Assembly: GCA_963932465.1 (NCBI GenBank)
Contig: OZ010791.1
Location: forward strand, 323,326,283-323,390,282
DNA: 64,000 nucleotides
Source: Maratus speciosus
Taxonomy: Eukaryota > Arthropoda > Arachnida > Araneae > Salticidae
Direction: 5' to 3'
In this document: in pieces, positions 34,197-45,672 of the stretch
How the letters are laid out: each line of letters begins with the position of its first letter
Position numbering within the stretch: the first letter of the stretch is position 1
Notes under the pieces: model-generated
The model's database searches: none
What the model was told of the DNA's origin: nothing
Seen by the model: only the letters and a program-made list of their open reading frames with translations
Made by a program: the position numbers and the translations under genes

Positions 34197-35620
34197 TTTT
34201 ATAACTTGTAAAAGAGATAAAAATCTGCAAGCACGATCCTTATTTTTATATCCTTTGAAATCATTATGAATTTGGAACTGCATTTTAGTTTTCATGTAAT
34301 ATTATTTTGCATAATTTAACTCCATTTTAAAACGGAATTCAGATAATGAAAAAAAAAAAAAAAAACAATAAATTTTTTTACTTGAATATTTTGTCTTAGA
34401 ATGTAAAATTAAAATAGTGTATATTTTTCTGATTTATTTTTAACCCTGTAAGATAAAGATTTTTTTCCCGGTGAAACTAAGTACACTGTTAGAGATACGT
34501 ATTCTTTTAACAGATATTCCACTCTATATTAAACGGAATACTTCATTTTTTCCAAAGTACATAATGGATCTCGCTTTCGGTTATCTAGCGGAAAATTTTA
34601 AAGTTGTGAGATTTTTAACTTTTGGCAGATAAACAAATTACAAAATGTCAGAAAAATTGGAACAGACAACGGAAGTGATTTTGCACAAAAAAAAAAAAAA
34701 AATATTTTAATTATTCGCTTACAGAAAAATTTTGTAAATAAAAAATGAAAGTGATCTCGTACAAAGCACTTTGTCATAATTGAAAAAGATTTTTGTTATA
34801 ACATACAAAAAACAAAAAAATCTGTTTAATATAAAGAATTCGGTCCCTTTTGAACAAGATTGTCTTTTAAATAATTTGGATAATTTTTGCTTCACACAAA
34901 GGAGGTCTGTTTCAGAACGGGAATAATATTTCTCTAACATGAAAAAAAGTCTTTTCATGCAGACGAAATCTGTTCAGTTTCACAGGATTTTCTATGCAAA
35001 TTACAGGAGAAAATTCGTAGCATTGCAGACAGGATTTTCCTATAAAGTGCACAGGATTTTTTTAATGGTGTATTGTATTATTCGTCCATTGAAATAACAA
35101 AAAATAACCCATATTGTTCAAAAGAAGCAGAATGTTATCAATAGCTCTTGTCAGAAGAAGAATGGTTTGTTTTATACATAGTGCGTCTTTCCTTCTACTG
35201 CCACTTTCACAAAAAAAGATACAAAAAAAGAAAAGAAAGCAAGAGCAACTTTAATATGTTTGAAATTCCATTCCCCGTCAACGGAATATTTGCTGTATCA
35301 GCTAGCTTATATATTCAAACGATCATTTTTGTTTATTTCTGCTGCGAGTGTCAAGTCATGTGTGCATAAATTCTGTACAGAAAGATATTTTCCACCACGA
35401 AAGTATACATTCCAGTCTAGAGTTATTGTTTGGCAAAAATAGTGTAAACTTTCGATCGCTAACACGATCGGTCTTTAGTCGTGTAGAAGTAAATTGTCTG
35501 TTTTTACATCGGAAAAGAGTGAATAACGGGAACGTGTAGCAATAAACACCTAGCAATCATTTTGTTGCTATACATGCAAATGCATTCCTTCAAGCGTAAT
35601 TGTCATAAACAGTTTGCCTC
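33420..35620. other. AT-rich DNA without recognisable gene
   Basis: Holds an A run followed by (TA)n at 34147-34193. At 35148-35560 short frames overlap in three phases on both strands with no family recognised. Nothing else is supported. Confidence 0.45.
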
Positions 35621-35627
35621 AATTTTT

Positions 35628-36545
35628 ACCCGGCTGAAAAGAAGGGTTATGTGTTTCACGCGTATCTGTGTATGTGGATTTCTTTATATCCTCGAAATAT
35701 CCCAACGGCTGAATGGATTTTAATGAATGAGGTCTCTATCGGTTCGTCTTAACCGTCCGATAGTTATAGGATAGATTTTGTTTTTATAAATTCAAAATGG
35801 TGGCCGTAAAATACAAAATGGTGGTAGACACGAAATTTTTTTTACGCACCATATTGGGTGACATATCATTGGATAGGTGTCTTTCAAAATGAAGACGATA
35901 TTTCATTGACTATTTTACAGTCAGAAGCTCCGTTAAAATATTATAAAACCTGAAAGTTGTGTAGATAGGATCTCTAGCTTTTACTGCAACGCTAACCATC
36001 CTAGCCATCTATAGACCTCATCAAAACAGTGTTTATAGATAGGAACTAACACTTAAACAGAACTTAAAAGTCATCAATACAAGTAAATATAAAAAATAGG
36101 TAAGTAATATAAACAAGTAATATAAAAAAATATTTAAAGTCAATTCCTACTTAAGTCAATGAGAGATTTTTTTTCTTCTTCCATTCTTATTTCCTCTTGA
36201 GTGGCACTTAAAATGCCTTGATCAAGAAGAGGGCTCTCAAGGTCTTAAAATACCTTGATCAAGAAGAAGGCACTCTCGATTATTCTAAATTAATTAATTT
36301 AATTTAATTAATGAATTAATATTTGAAAAAAACTGGATTAACATCAAGTGTCATCCACTACAAGTTTAAAAAAATTATTTGAGCTTTATTGGATGAATAA
36401 TAAGTATTTTATTAACGATTGAAAATTTGAACAAGATATATATATATAGTGAGAGTGTGAGCTAATAGTAGGAATTGAAAAAAAAAAATGGTTTCACAAT
36501 GATGAGAAATAATTAATTAGATCACTTTCTACGCAGTCGGGTTTT
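35628..36545 (+). repeat. Dispersed repeat, copy 2 (0.92 kb)
   Basis: Same family as 11437-11971. The extra length is mostly an insertion at about 36165-36470. That insertion holds two short direct repeats around CCTTGATCAAGAAGA (36214-36228 and 36253-36267), plus AT-rich DNA. Confidence 0.7.
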
Positions 36546-36764
36546 CTGATTTTTTAAATTTAATTGTTTTATTAATAGTATTTCTTGTACATCCCAAAAA
36601 AGCTTCTGCAATTTGTTATAGCATGTCAGTGCAGATGATCATTAAACAATTTCATTTCTGTAACAGTTGTGTTACGTGACAGTAAAGAAAAAATCACCTT
36701 ACAATTTCATAGGTATAAAAAGAAAATCTCACTTTACCAACAGCTGAAAGGTTTCATTTAGACT

Positions 36765-36925
36765 CTCAAAATGTCGGGCGACCTCAGCGTCTTCAAGATA
36801 ATGTTTGTCTCAACGGCGGTTGGGGGTGGGTCGGAGACTGCCGTGAATTCACGGAGAAGACCGCTCGGACCTGTCGTAGGTCCTTAGACATTTTCCGACG
36901 CTTGACCCGACCGGGAAAAGAATTA
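36765..36925. other. GC-rich islet with short opposed open frames
   Basis: About 160 bases with clearly high GC and many CpG. On the plus strand an ATG at 36769 opens 38 codons ending TAG at about 36885. On the minus strand an ATG at about 36893 opens 32 codons. AAAATGTC followed by GACC occurs near both ends in inverted orientation, so the islet may be a small inverted-repeat element. It could instead be a real exon. No protein family was recognised for either frame. Confidence 0.25.
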
Positions 36926-37242
36926 GAAAGATATCACCGGACAAATTTAAAAGCTCAATTCATTAAATTAAAAACATCGAAAAGCAATCGGGCTATAAAG
37001 ACATCAGACAATAGCAGCGGCATCATTATCAGCATTCTCCACAGCAAATTTTTCCCTTTCCAACCAAATCACTGGGTTTCGGATATGAGCAAATGTTGCT
37101 TGGATCAAGTAGCAAAAGAAAAAAAAATGCAATTTAACAAATTACAACGACCATTTGGAAAATGATTTTCTCAAAGACTAAAATTTAAGACATAAAAAAT
37201 CGCACGGAGTTGATCATACATTACGTACGCCATGAATTAAAC

Positions 37243-37410
37243 ATTAATAGTGTTATTACACGTAAAAATTCCAAGCGACAGAAATCGCCTACAATTCGTA
37301 CGTATTATCCACCTGAAGCTTATGTATTATCCAAGCATTTCATTGGCTGTTCGGGGAAAGGCTTTTCCATCGTCAGATTTCCAAGAAATCTGACGGCCAA
37401 TTTTAAATGA
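37243..37410 (+). mobile_element. Partial copy of the 40.47 kb MITE
   Basis: AGTGTTATTACACGTAAAAA, TTCCAAGCGACA-AAATCGCC and CATTTCATTGGCTGTTCGGG match the left half of the element at 40470-40768. The right half and end are missing. Confidence 0.6.
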
Positions 37411-37452
37411 AATTTATTTCTTAAACTTCTAAACATCCCACAATATTACTTT

Positions 37453-37948
37453 TTATATCGTCGTATAGAGACAAAAATATACTTTTAAATGCAATTTGTT
37501 TGAAAGCTGTATCTCAATTTGTTTCTGAGTTATTATTTTTTTTTTTGTAGTTTTTATTACTTTTTTGTCATAGTGGCAACACTCTGTTGTCCATCTCTGT
37601 TGAAAGTAAAGGGAAATACATATTACTGTATAGACCAATATCAAAACGAATAAAATGATTATTAAACCAATAAAAACCTTCAGATATGCTTTTGATTTCC
37701 TACCCTGACGAGGACAATAACCATTTTTCCAAATGGTTAATGATATAAAAAATACATTTTTAGTGATTTTGAAATAGCATATGTACAAGATTTTCTTCAA
37801 TTCCTAAATCGCGAGCATACGCAACATTTATTGCATGATCGGCAGCAATAATAATAAAAATATATAGTTTTACTATCACCAGTATCATAATAATGATCGT
37901 GTTCATCTGATTAATATTACTCATATAACTAACTACATTTGCTATCAC
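37453..37948 (-). other. Two hydrophobic open frames of unknown nature
   Basis: On the minus strand a 62-residue frame (37760-37948) has one strongly hydrophobic segment at residues 17-35. An overlapping 115-residue frame in another phase (37453-37800) has a hydrophobic segment near residues 42-67 followed by a Cys-Cys pair. Each could be a membrane-spanning exon, but AT-rich DNA readily gives such Ile/Phe-rich frames. No family, splice signals or conserved neighbours support a gene. Confidence 0.12.
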
Positions 37949-38215
37949 GTTTGAAAGTTACCTGTTAAAAGTGCGAACCTTTTTACAATAATTTTCCAAA
38001 TACAATTTTTCGCAATACTTAATCACTAAATAATATTACAAATTCTCTGATTAATAGCGGAAAGATTTTTAATCTGCAAAAAAATATTATGCAAAGATTT
38101 CTAATTTAAAATACTGGTGCTGCACTCCTTGGAAATTACAAGAAGTATACGCACTTTGGATATAGTTATGCAATATTAAAGAATTCAATGCTTTAAACGT
38201 TGATATCTGTTTTAA

Positions 38216-38217
<2 letters not shown>

Positions 38218-38264
<47 letters not shown>
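38218..38264. repeat. Poly(T) tract, 47 bases
   Basis: Uninterrupted T run, the longest homopolymer in the window. The lysine-run frame on the minus strand is its translation. Confidence 0.95.
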
Positions 38265-38271
<7 letters not shown>

Positions 38272-38679
38272 AGTTCAACTTCTTTTAACTAAAATTTACG
38301 TGGATTTTTACAATTTTTTTGAGGGTACAGAGATAAGAGATATCACCTTCGACTTTTTACATTATATTTAGTGACATTTTAATTGTATATTTCATCTTTT
38401 TCATTAAAAAAATAAATATGTCTTGTGCGAATGCAATTGCACTCCATAGTCTTCAAACGGGTGACCGTGTTTCTCCGGTCTCAAGCTGCTGAAACATATT
38501 TGGTCACTATATTATGAAAGGGTAATAAATTCTCTGTAGCGCGTACGAGCATTTAGTTTAAAAAGTTGGTTTATGGAAAAATAGCTGTCATTTGAAAAAA
38601 AAGGTCACATTTCGCGTCTTTATCTCATAGGCTATCAAAGCCAGCCTGAGAGCTAATTTGCCCACATATTCTGTATGTA

Positions 38680-39736
38680 CAGCCGTGGGAAAAAAATTAA
38701 ACACCCCATGCTATGTCTGCAAAAAAATATCGTAGAAGAAAATTACTGGTACCATACGATTGTTAATAAAGTCTACTTTTAAATGATGTAAACAAAATTT
38801 GCTTAGGGGGCCACCTACATATTAAACGAAGCATAACTTTATTTTTTTAAATAGCAGTACACAATTCTGACAGTATAAATGAACTCTACACTCTTCAATT
38901 AGCCAACAAACAAATTTTTACAATTTGCAAGTTAAGTTTCAGAGAAATGAATTGTTTTAAAACGAGAGTATTTTACGGACTGTGTCCAAATTGAAGTTCA
39001 GTACTCGATTGTTGACCCAGAGAGCCCCCCTTCTTGATCAAGGCATCTTAAGCGCCACTCAAACAGTCATTGAAGATTGCTGGATTACAGGATAGCATAA
39101 GAAATTTCAATATTTGGTCACTTATTTCTTAAACCATCATTTTCCGTTTTTTTAAGCATAATTTGAATACTACTTGGAAGAAAAATGCGAAATTTTGGAT
39201 TTCTATAAAGCATAACTTAATAAATCTAAATCCATAAAAAAGATTGCAGGTTGCAACTCACAATTTTATCGAATATTAATTTCAGAATTCATAATTGATA
39301 TCATAAAATTATAAAAATTGCAAATTCAACGTATTTATGTTTGGGAATTTTAGTATTATTGCTACACAAAAAACTAGCACATTAGGAATATAATTTCAGG
39401 AGATATTAATGAAAACTTGAAAATGCAATTTAACATTAGAAGCACTAAATTTTGAATGTTTATAATTCAAAAACTTATCATTCAAATGACTTGAAATTTG
39501 GCGTCCAGGCATAGTTTTAGCCGAAAATTTGAAATATCTCGTTAAAATTGGGTATTGTCATTGAAAAAAAAATGAAGTTTGCTTTCATTTTAATATGTAG
39601 ATGCCCCCCTACGCAAATTTTATATACATCATTTAAAAGTGGACCTTATTTCCAATCGTTTGGTATCAGTAACTTTCATCTACGATAATTTGTTGAGGAT
39701 TTAGTAGGGGATATTTACTTTTTTTCTCCACAACTG
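38680..39736. mobile_element. Long-TIR element, 1057 bp, TA target
   Basis: TA flanks both ends (38678-38679 and 39737-39738). Terminal repeats are about 135 bases: the left one contains TTACTGGTACCATACGATTG and TTTAAATGATGTA; the right has the same blocks inverted with moderate divergence. No transposase remnant lies inside. TA duplication suggests mobilisation by a Tc1/mariner-type transposase. A single end of the same family is at 47398. Confidence 0.75.
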
Positions 39737-39739
39737 TAC

Positions 39740-40310
39740 ATATGTATGTAATGTACACATGTATGTACGTATGTATGTACATAACGCGGTAACTCTTGAT
39801 AGAAATATCCGATATGCTTCAAATTTTGGATATAGGTTCATTCTGATAAAGCGCTTTCCTGATCAGTTTTTGGGCATCATTGGTTAAGTATAGAGAGAGG
39901 GAATGGGGGGTAATCCTCCCTGAATTTAGATAAATGGGTTTTTGATGCAGAATTATCCGATTTCCTTTAAATTTGGTATACCAGTTTATTCTTATAAGGC
40001 GCTTCCTTGATTAGATTTGGAGGTTCATTGGTTAAGAATAAAGGGGGGGGGGGGTAATTGAGCTAAATAGGTTTTTCACGCCAAATTATCCGATCTGCTT
40101 AAAATTTCTTATACGGATTAATTCAGCTGAGGCTCTTTCCTGATAAGACTTGGAGGTTCATTGATTTATTATAAAAGGGGGAACGGGGGTAATCCCCTCT
40201 TTAATTTAGATAAATGTGGTTTCTATACAGAATTACCCAATTTGCTTCAAATTTGGTATACCGGATTGTTCTGATAAGGCACTTCCCTGATTATTTACCG
40301 TTTTCCTCAA
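39740..40310. repeat. GTAT microsatellite plus tandem repeat, about 145 bp x 4
   Basis: After a TGTA/TGTATGTA tract, four units share AATTATCCGATTTGCTTCAA, ATTTGGTATACC, TTCTGATAAGGCGCTT and AGGTTCATTGGTTAA, with the core near 39803, 39951, 40085 and 40232. Units also carry G-rich runs (GGGGG near 39905, 40046 and 40178). It abuts the right end of the long-TIR element. Confidence 0.85.
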
Positions 40311-40469
40311 AAAGAGTGAGTACTGTTTTATGAATAATAGGCATAAATAAGAGTATAGTTTACAATTAGTGTGACTAGCCTGTGAGCTCAATGTCATTCG
40401 TTTAACTGGGCACTTTTCTTTTTCTTACAATTTACTTTTGACGATCAGAAAGTCAACATCAGATACTTA

Positions 40470-40768
40470 AAGTGTTATTACACGTTAAAAATTCCAAGCG
40501 ACAAAAATCGCCTGCGACTCGCCTGATTTCCCTCTGTTAAAGGCCACTTTTTCTTTTTCCAAACATTTCATTGGCTGTTCGGGAAATGGCTTTTCCATTG
40601 TCAGATTTTAAAGAATTTGATTACTTTTACTGGCGACTCGCTTCGTTTCAGGCGTCACAGACTCAGAAGAAACTTGCTTGCTTTCGATGCGACTCCCCTG
40701 GAGCCATAGGATAACATGGAGTGGCCTGGAATTTGAAGCGACTTTGATCCCTCGTGTAATAGCACTTT
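40470..40768. mobile_element. MITE with AAAGTGTTATTACACG ends, about 300 bp
   Basis: AAAGTGTTATTACACG at the left faces CGTGTAATAGCACTTT at the right (one mismatch). Next to each end are related AATTCC and GCGAC motifs. Class is undetermined, since the target duplication is not evident. The second, partial copy is at 37243. Confidence 0.6.
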
Positions 40769-41229
40769 CACGTACTACGTTTCCTATTTTTGTCTGCTTA
40801 AATATTATGCATCTTTAAAAAGAGTTGAGAAAAAATTTCAAGAAGTATTTTACTATTTGAGAAATTAGAAAAAGATTTTTTTTTATGAAAATGATACGTT
40901 TCGATAATATAAGCTCCATAAAAAAGATTAGCTATATTTTAAAGAAAAAATGAAGGAAATTGGTCAAATAATTCGGTGCAAAAACGGTCGCGAAGTTTGA
41001 AAACCGGGTTCCGACAAAAACATGTTTAAAATTTTAGAATAGTATTAAGTTCAACGACTGGAGTTATATTCAATGAGTAACAAGTAGTGTAAGGGATTCA
41101 AATACCACGAAACTGCTTTAGGGTAAAAATCTAATTACTTGAGAGACGCAAAAAATACAACAAAATCGATTTTTTTTTTTTAATCAAAGAAGTAGAATCT
41201 TCCCTTAAAAAAACGTAATGCATCTATTA

Positions 41230-41440
41230 TACAGGGTGTCTCAGCACCGCGGTTACAAATTTTAAGGAGAGATAGAGTACACCTATACGATGGGAAAGAA
41301 AGGAAGGACACGAACATGGTGAGAAAACATGTTTATTATTCTTAGCATAGCTAAAAACTAAGAAATAAACAAAAAGAAAGTCAACGATCAACATCAAAGA
41401 AAATGTTCGAATTTACGACTCCGGAGCGTAATGCACGCCT
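41230..41440 (+). other. Unclassified segment starting ACAGGGTGTCTCAG
   Basis: An ACAGGGTGTC start followed by GC-richer sequence is typical of several arthropod repeat families, but no other copy or right end is in the window. Confidence 0.3.
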
Positions 41441-41945
41441 CAAATCTCTATTATGGGAATTACATTGTCAGTTAGTTAATTTTTTAAGGAGGTTCTAGAG
41501 TCTAACTATATTTTTTTACGTTACTTGGTTAAGTGATAAAGTTCTATAATTAAGTTAACCCAATTATGAATGAAAATTTTATTTCAAACACTCACGTTCT
41601 CATAAATAGATTTTTATTTTCATTACATTGTCAGTTAGGTATTGCTTTATATAAAGTTTTAGTGTATAACAGGTCGTTCTACGGTGCTTACTTATAGAAC
41701 TACTGGAGAAAGTTCTATAATTAGCCCAACTCAGTCATTTATGGGACTTTCATTCCGAATGCTTAAAACTCTCTTTCTGCTAAAAATATTTTTATGGGTT
41801 TTACGTTTTCAGTTAGATAACGTTTGAGGAAAGTGTATAATATATCTTTCTACATTGCTTTGTCATGGAGCTGTGGGAGAAAGTTCTCTAATTACGTGAA
41901 CCCAATTATGAAAGTTTAGCCTTTTTTAAAAGTGCTAAAGAATGG
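41440..41945. repeat. Tandem repeat, about 170 bp x 3
   Basis: Three units share TACATTGTCAGTTAG, AAAGTTCTATAATTA and AACCCAATTATGAAA, with cores near 41461, 41625 and 41803. They are clearly diverged. Confidence 0.7.
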
Positions 41946-42529
41946 ATTACTATTAGTTGCACAATTAATTAAATAAATTGTGCAAGATAAATGTAAAAGT
42001 TATATTTAAAATTTGCATTATGTACAGATAAAATTACATTCTACGTGAGCGGATCTGAAGGCAAAAGCTAGTATGGATATTAAAATCCAAATTTTGCTCA
42101 AAGATGAAATAGGATATGTATGTTATATTTGAAAAGAAAATATTTTATAAAAACTTAACAGCAGTTTTTTAAGCTTACTTGATATTTTTCATAAAATAAT
42201 AATAAGTAAACATTATACACTGATAAAGTCGAACCTCTTTAACAGGAAATTAAAGGGAGTGCGATTTTTTTTTCGTGCTATCCGGGATTTCATGTTAATC
42301 ATCAAAATCGTATTTCCATCTACGTTAGATATAAAAACTAAATAAATTAATCAACAAATACATTTCTGCTCTTAAAATTATAAATTAATAAGAAATAGAA
42401 AATTTAATTAATATATGAAACAAATTGGTCATTATTTTAGGCAATAATATATATATTTACCTGCTAATCATTTTTTTTAAAGTCCGTTGTTGACTTTTAC
42501 TTCAATTTTTGCAAATTACTTCTTTAAGA

Positions 42530-42686
42530 ACTTATGGAACACCTATAATTTGTCCAATGCTATGGAAGAATCCTCTTCTTCCATAAGGAAACTTAGTACA
42601 ATTTTCCGTGCTGTGGTAGCTTCATTGAATGACACTAAACTTTTCAGTTATGTGTCGATATCTTCATCCTCGTCTGACAATTCAAT

Positions 42687-42722
<36 letters not shown>

Positions 42723-43100
42723 CTAATGCAGCAATTTTTTCTTCGTCTGTCGTCAAATTGAATGTCAATACATCTTCATCTATGCAAATTTCTCGGCAAA
42801 CAACGTCTGTGAAAGAATTTCCAAATTTTAGGTCTCTTCTATAATTAGTCGGAGTTTAAGATTCCGTGACTGTGTAAGACTTCTGTTTCTTCATTCTTTC
42901 CTGTATGCATTCATTTTCTTGCTGGTTCAAATTTCCTTACAGCTTGAGCCGCTTTTCACGATTCTTTAAAATTGTAATAAATGCGTTTTTGGGTATTCCA
43001 CACTTTGTCCAATTTCTGATTTTTTAAGCACCTTATTGCTGGCTTCGTTTTTCGATTCATCTTTCATAGAATTCTACAGAGCAACTGCGAACAGAGTTTT
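42530..43100 (-). pseudogene. Tigger transposase, N and C ends joined by deletion
   Basis: On the minus strand a helix-turn-helix piece reads C-G-I-P-K-N-A-F-I-T-I-L-K-N-R-E-K-R (about 42935-43000), as in the N-terminal DNA-binding domain of pogo-type transposases. About 100 bases further it passes to I-D-E-D-V-L-T-F-N-L-T-T-D-E-E-K-I-A, which belongs after the catalytic domain. Then come E-L-S-D-E-D-E-D-I-D-T and F-L-M-E-E-E-D-S-S. A poly(T) run of 33 (42688-42720) is inserted in the C-terminal part. The DDE catalytic core is absent and there are several stops. The plus-strand serine and phenylalanine frames at 42487-42844 are shadows. Confidence 0.65.
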
Positions 43101-43740
43101 AATTATGTTAGGCAGTGAAGTAGGGATCTTCACTTGTTTCCCTCGAAGATAAGGGATTTCGGAAAAACAGTTTATGGTTTATGTCACAGTCATTTAAGCC
43201 TGTTCATTTACGCATTCTTGCAGGAAGCGTAGCAAAGAGATAAAGTTTTAACGTTTTTGAAACTACATGGTTTGCCCGACATACCGATCACGAGCAGTGG
43301 AAATTTTTGAATTCCGTCTATGTTGCAGCCGTATGCTTTCTTTGAGGAATTTTCTTGCAGTATATTTTTCTCCTTTCTTTTCTCTTACAAAACTTCATTA
43401 GTTTAAACAACGTTTTGGTTTCTTACGTCTTTTATCCACCGCAAGAGAGCAACTTTAATTTTTTCATTCTTTCCTGTACGCATTCGTTTCTCGCTAGTTC
43501 TAATTGCCTCACTGCAGAAGCCACTTAAATCTTTTCACGATTCTTTAAAATCGTAAAGAGTGTGTTATTGGTTATTCCATACTTTGTCGCAGTTTCTGAT
43601 TTTTTCAGCACTTTATTGCTGACTTCGGTTTTTCGATTTATCTTTCACAGAATTCTACAGAGCAACTGAAGTAGGGATCGTCACTTCTTTCCCTCGAATA
43701 TAGGGAATTTCGGAAAAACGGTTTATGGTGTATGCCACTG
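42880..43740. repeat. Tandem duplication, about 0.57 kb period, inside the Tigger remnant
   Basis: TTCATTCTTTCCTGTA-GCATTC near 42890 recurs near 43463. The following blocks TTTTCACGATTCTTTAAAAT, TATTCCA-ACTTTGTC, AGAATTCTACAGAGCAACTG, GAAGTAGGGATC and TTTCGGAAAAAC-GTTTATGG recur in order. Copy 2 is shortened between the last blocks. Confidence 0.8.
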
Positions 43741-43769
43741 TCAATATAGTCAAAACTGTAATGGAACTA

Positions 43770-44890
43770 TCACTTTCAAAAAAGAAATGTCTTCATTCAA
43801 AATTTCATTGTGGCCTATCTATAGCTCATATGGCAAGTGAGGAAAACTTAACATATCGCAGGAAAAATAAAAGCAGATATTAGTCAGGGATTAAGTATTT
43901 CAGTATTTTCTGAAACCTTTTTCCATTTTAGGCCATTTTCCAAATAAGTAAAAAAATAATTTTTATAAGAGGATGTGGTTTTGAAATATCAAAAACGTCC
44001 CGTAAGGGATGACAGTTTAACTTTAGAGCAAAAGAAAAAAGAAAAGAAAATCGTCTTAAGCGAGATTTTGCGAAAGTCTTTTTATAATTTCATTTTACGC
44101 AAAATTTCGTGCTTATCAGTAAGTTGTAATATGTAATCAGTGACAAAATGTATTTCCTTACCAAAATCTAATTTTTCCCTATTGTAAATGTCATTAATCT
44201 TAGCAGTGACATTTTATCTTCTAATAGTAATTAAATATTAAGTATACATGCTTCCAATAAATCATTCATTACCATATAACACATTTCTTTACATTTATTA
44301 ATTTCATTATTTTTAATCATGCGGATTACGGAAAAACGTTCTATTTAAAACTGTCTGCAATTTATGTATTACAGAAAAAAAGACGATGGTTTCAAGATTT
44401 TTTTTTCTATTAGTTATTCACAATTTTTAAAATATTTAAATTTCAGTTTCTTATTATTTAGAAAAAATAGTTAAATTATCCTGTTAACTTTTAAAAATTC
44501 CTCCGATTATAATCCAAATCTTTAACGGAAATTTTTAAACTTATTTTCAAAAACATTGCTATATTCTTTTTATTTCCAGACGACATGTTGACAAATTATT
44601 GACAGAGTGAGATTTCTTTTAACTCGGTATTGAAAGAAGATCGATTTTTTGCTCGATCGTTAATGACTTCCGTTTTTCTGTAATCAAGGATAAAGGAAAG
44701 AATAAATCAGTTTTACTACTAGTTAACAAGAGAATAAAGTGTAAGGAAATGTTTTGCAGTCGAAAGAGGTTACTTAAAGAATATATTTGAATTTCAGTTT
44801 TCGAAACTTAAAAATATAAAATGAGGGTGTATTAATTTGTTTTAAACAGCGCTTTTATTTGCAAGCACGATACGGAATTAAAAATTCACA
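43770..44890. other. AT-rich DNA without recognisable feature
   Basis: A TTATTTCCAG at about 44571-44580 resembles a 3' splice site, but the frame beyond closes at once. Confidence 0.4.
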
Positions 44891-44894
44891 AATG

Positions 44895-45532
44895 TATATT
44901 TGCCTTTTATTGAACAATCTATTTGTATTTTGAATATATACGGTTTGTTCTTAACCCATTACCGATCCTATGTTTTTTGTGAAATCAGAGTTTTAAAACT
45001 CTCACCTCTAACCCTCTTCAGAAAGTCTTTCGTAAATCTGTTTCCTAGATATGTTTCTCAAATTCATGCATCAGTTAACATCTTTTAATGTACGGATTTA
45101 ATTATAAAATGTCTTTTTATTGAACAATTTATTTGTATTTTGAATATGTACGATTTGTTCTTAACACATTACCGATCGATCGTACGTTTTTGTGAAATCG
45201 GGCTTTTAAAATTTACACCTCTAACCGTCTTCAGAAGGTCTTTCGTAAATCGGTTTTTCTAGAAAGGATTCTCAAGTTCATGCATCAGTAAACATCTTTC
45301 ACTGTACGGATTTATTATAAAATGTCTTTTTATTGAACATTCTATTTGTATTTTGAACATGTATGGTTTGTTCTTAACACATTACCGATCGTGCGTTTTT
45401 TGTAAAATCATGGTTTTAAAACTCGCACCTCTAACTCTCTTCAGAAAGTCTTTCGTAAATCGGTTTCCTAGATAGTATTCTCAAGTTCATGCATCAGTAA
45501 ATATCTGTCAATGTACGGATTTATTATAAATG
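44895..45532. repeat. Tandem repeat, 212 bp x 3
   Basis: Units start near 44905, 45117 and 45329. Each runs CTTTTTATTGAACA-TCTATTTGTA, TTTGTTCTTAAC-CATTACCGATC, CACCTCTAAC-CTCTTCAGAA, TTTCGTAAATCGGTTT and TCATGCATCAGTAAACATCT. Identity by eye is high. Open frames of about 60 codons in it are incidental. Confidence 0.95.
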
Positions 45533-45672
45533 ACTTTCAATCTTAAAAAATATGGACAAAATTGTATAAATTCTGGAAGATTGAAGCCACGCCCTTAATC
45601 AGAACTGTAACCGAATTCTTTTGTGACTCTCTATAAATGTACAGTGAATGCTATGCACACTGTATTCTATAG

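Larger units (their letters stand above)
42218..43760 (-). mobile_element. Rearranged Tigger-type element
   Basis: TA then CACTGATAAAGTCGAACCTC at 42218 looks like a Tigger end. The inside holds transposase N- and C-terminal remnants fused by deletion, and its right part is duplicated. The right terminal repeat was not found, so the right limit is that of the duplicated block. Confidence 0.55.

Noticed and set aside
44571..44640. Splice-acceptor-like TTATTTCCAG with possible exon
   Set aside because: The downstream frame closes within a few codons and no donor or partner exon was found.
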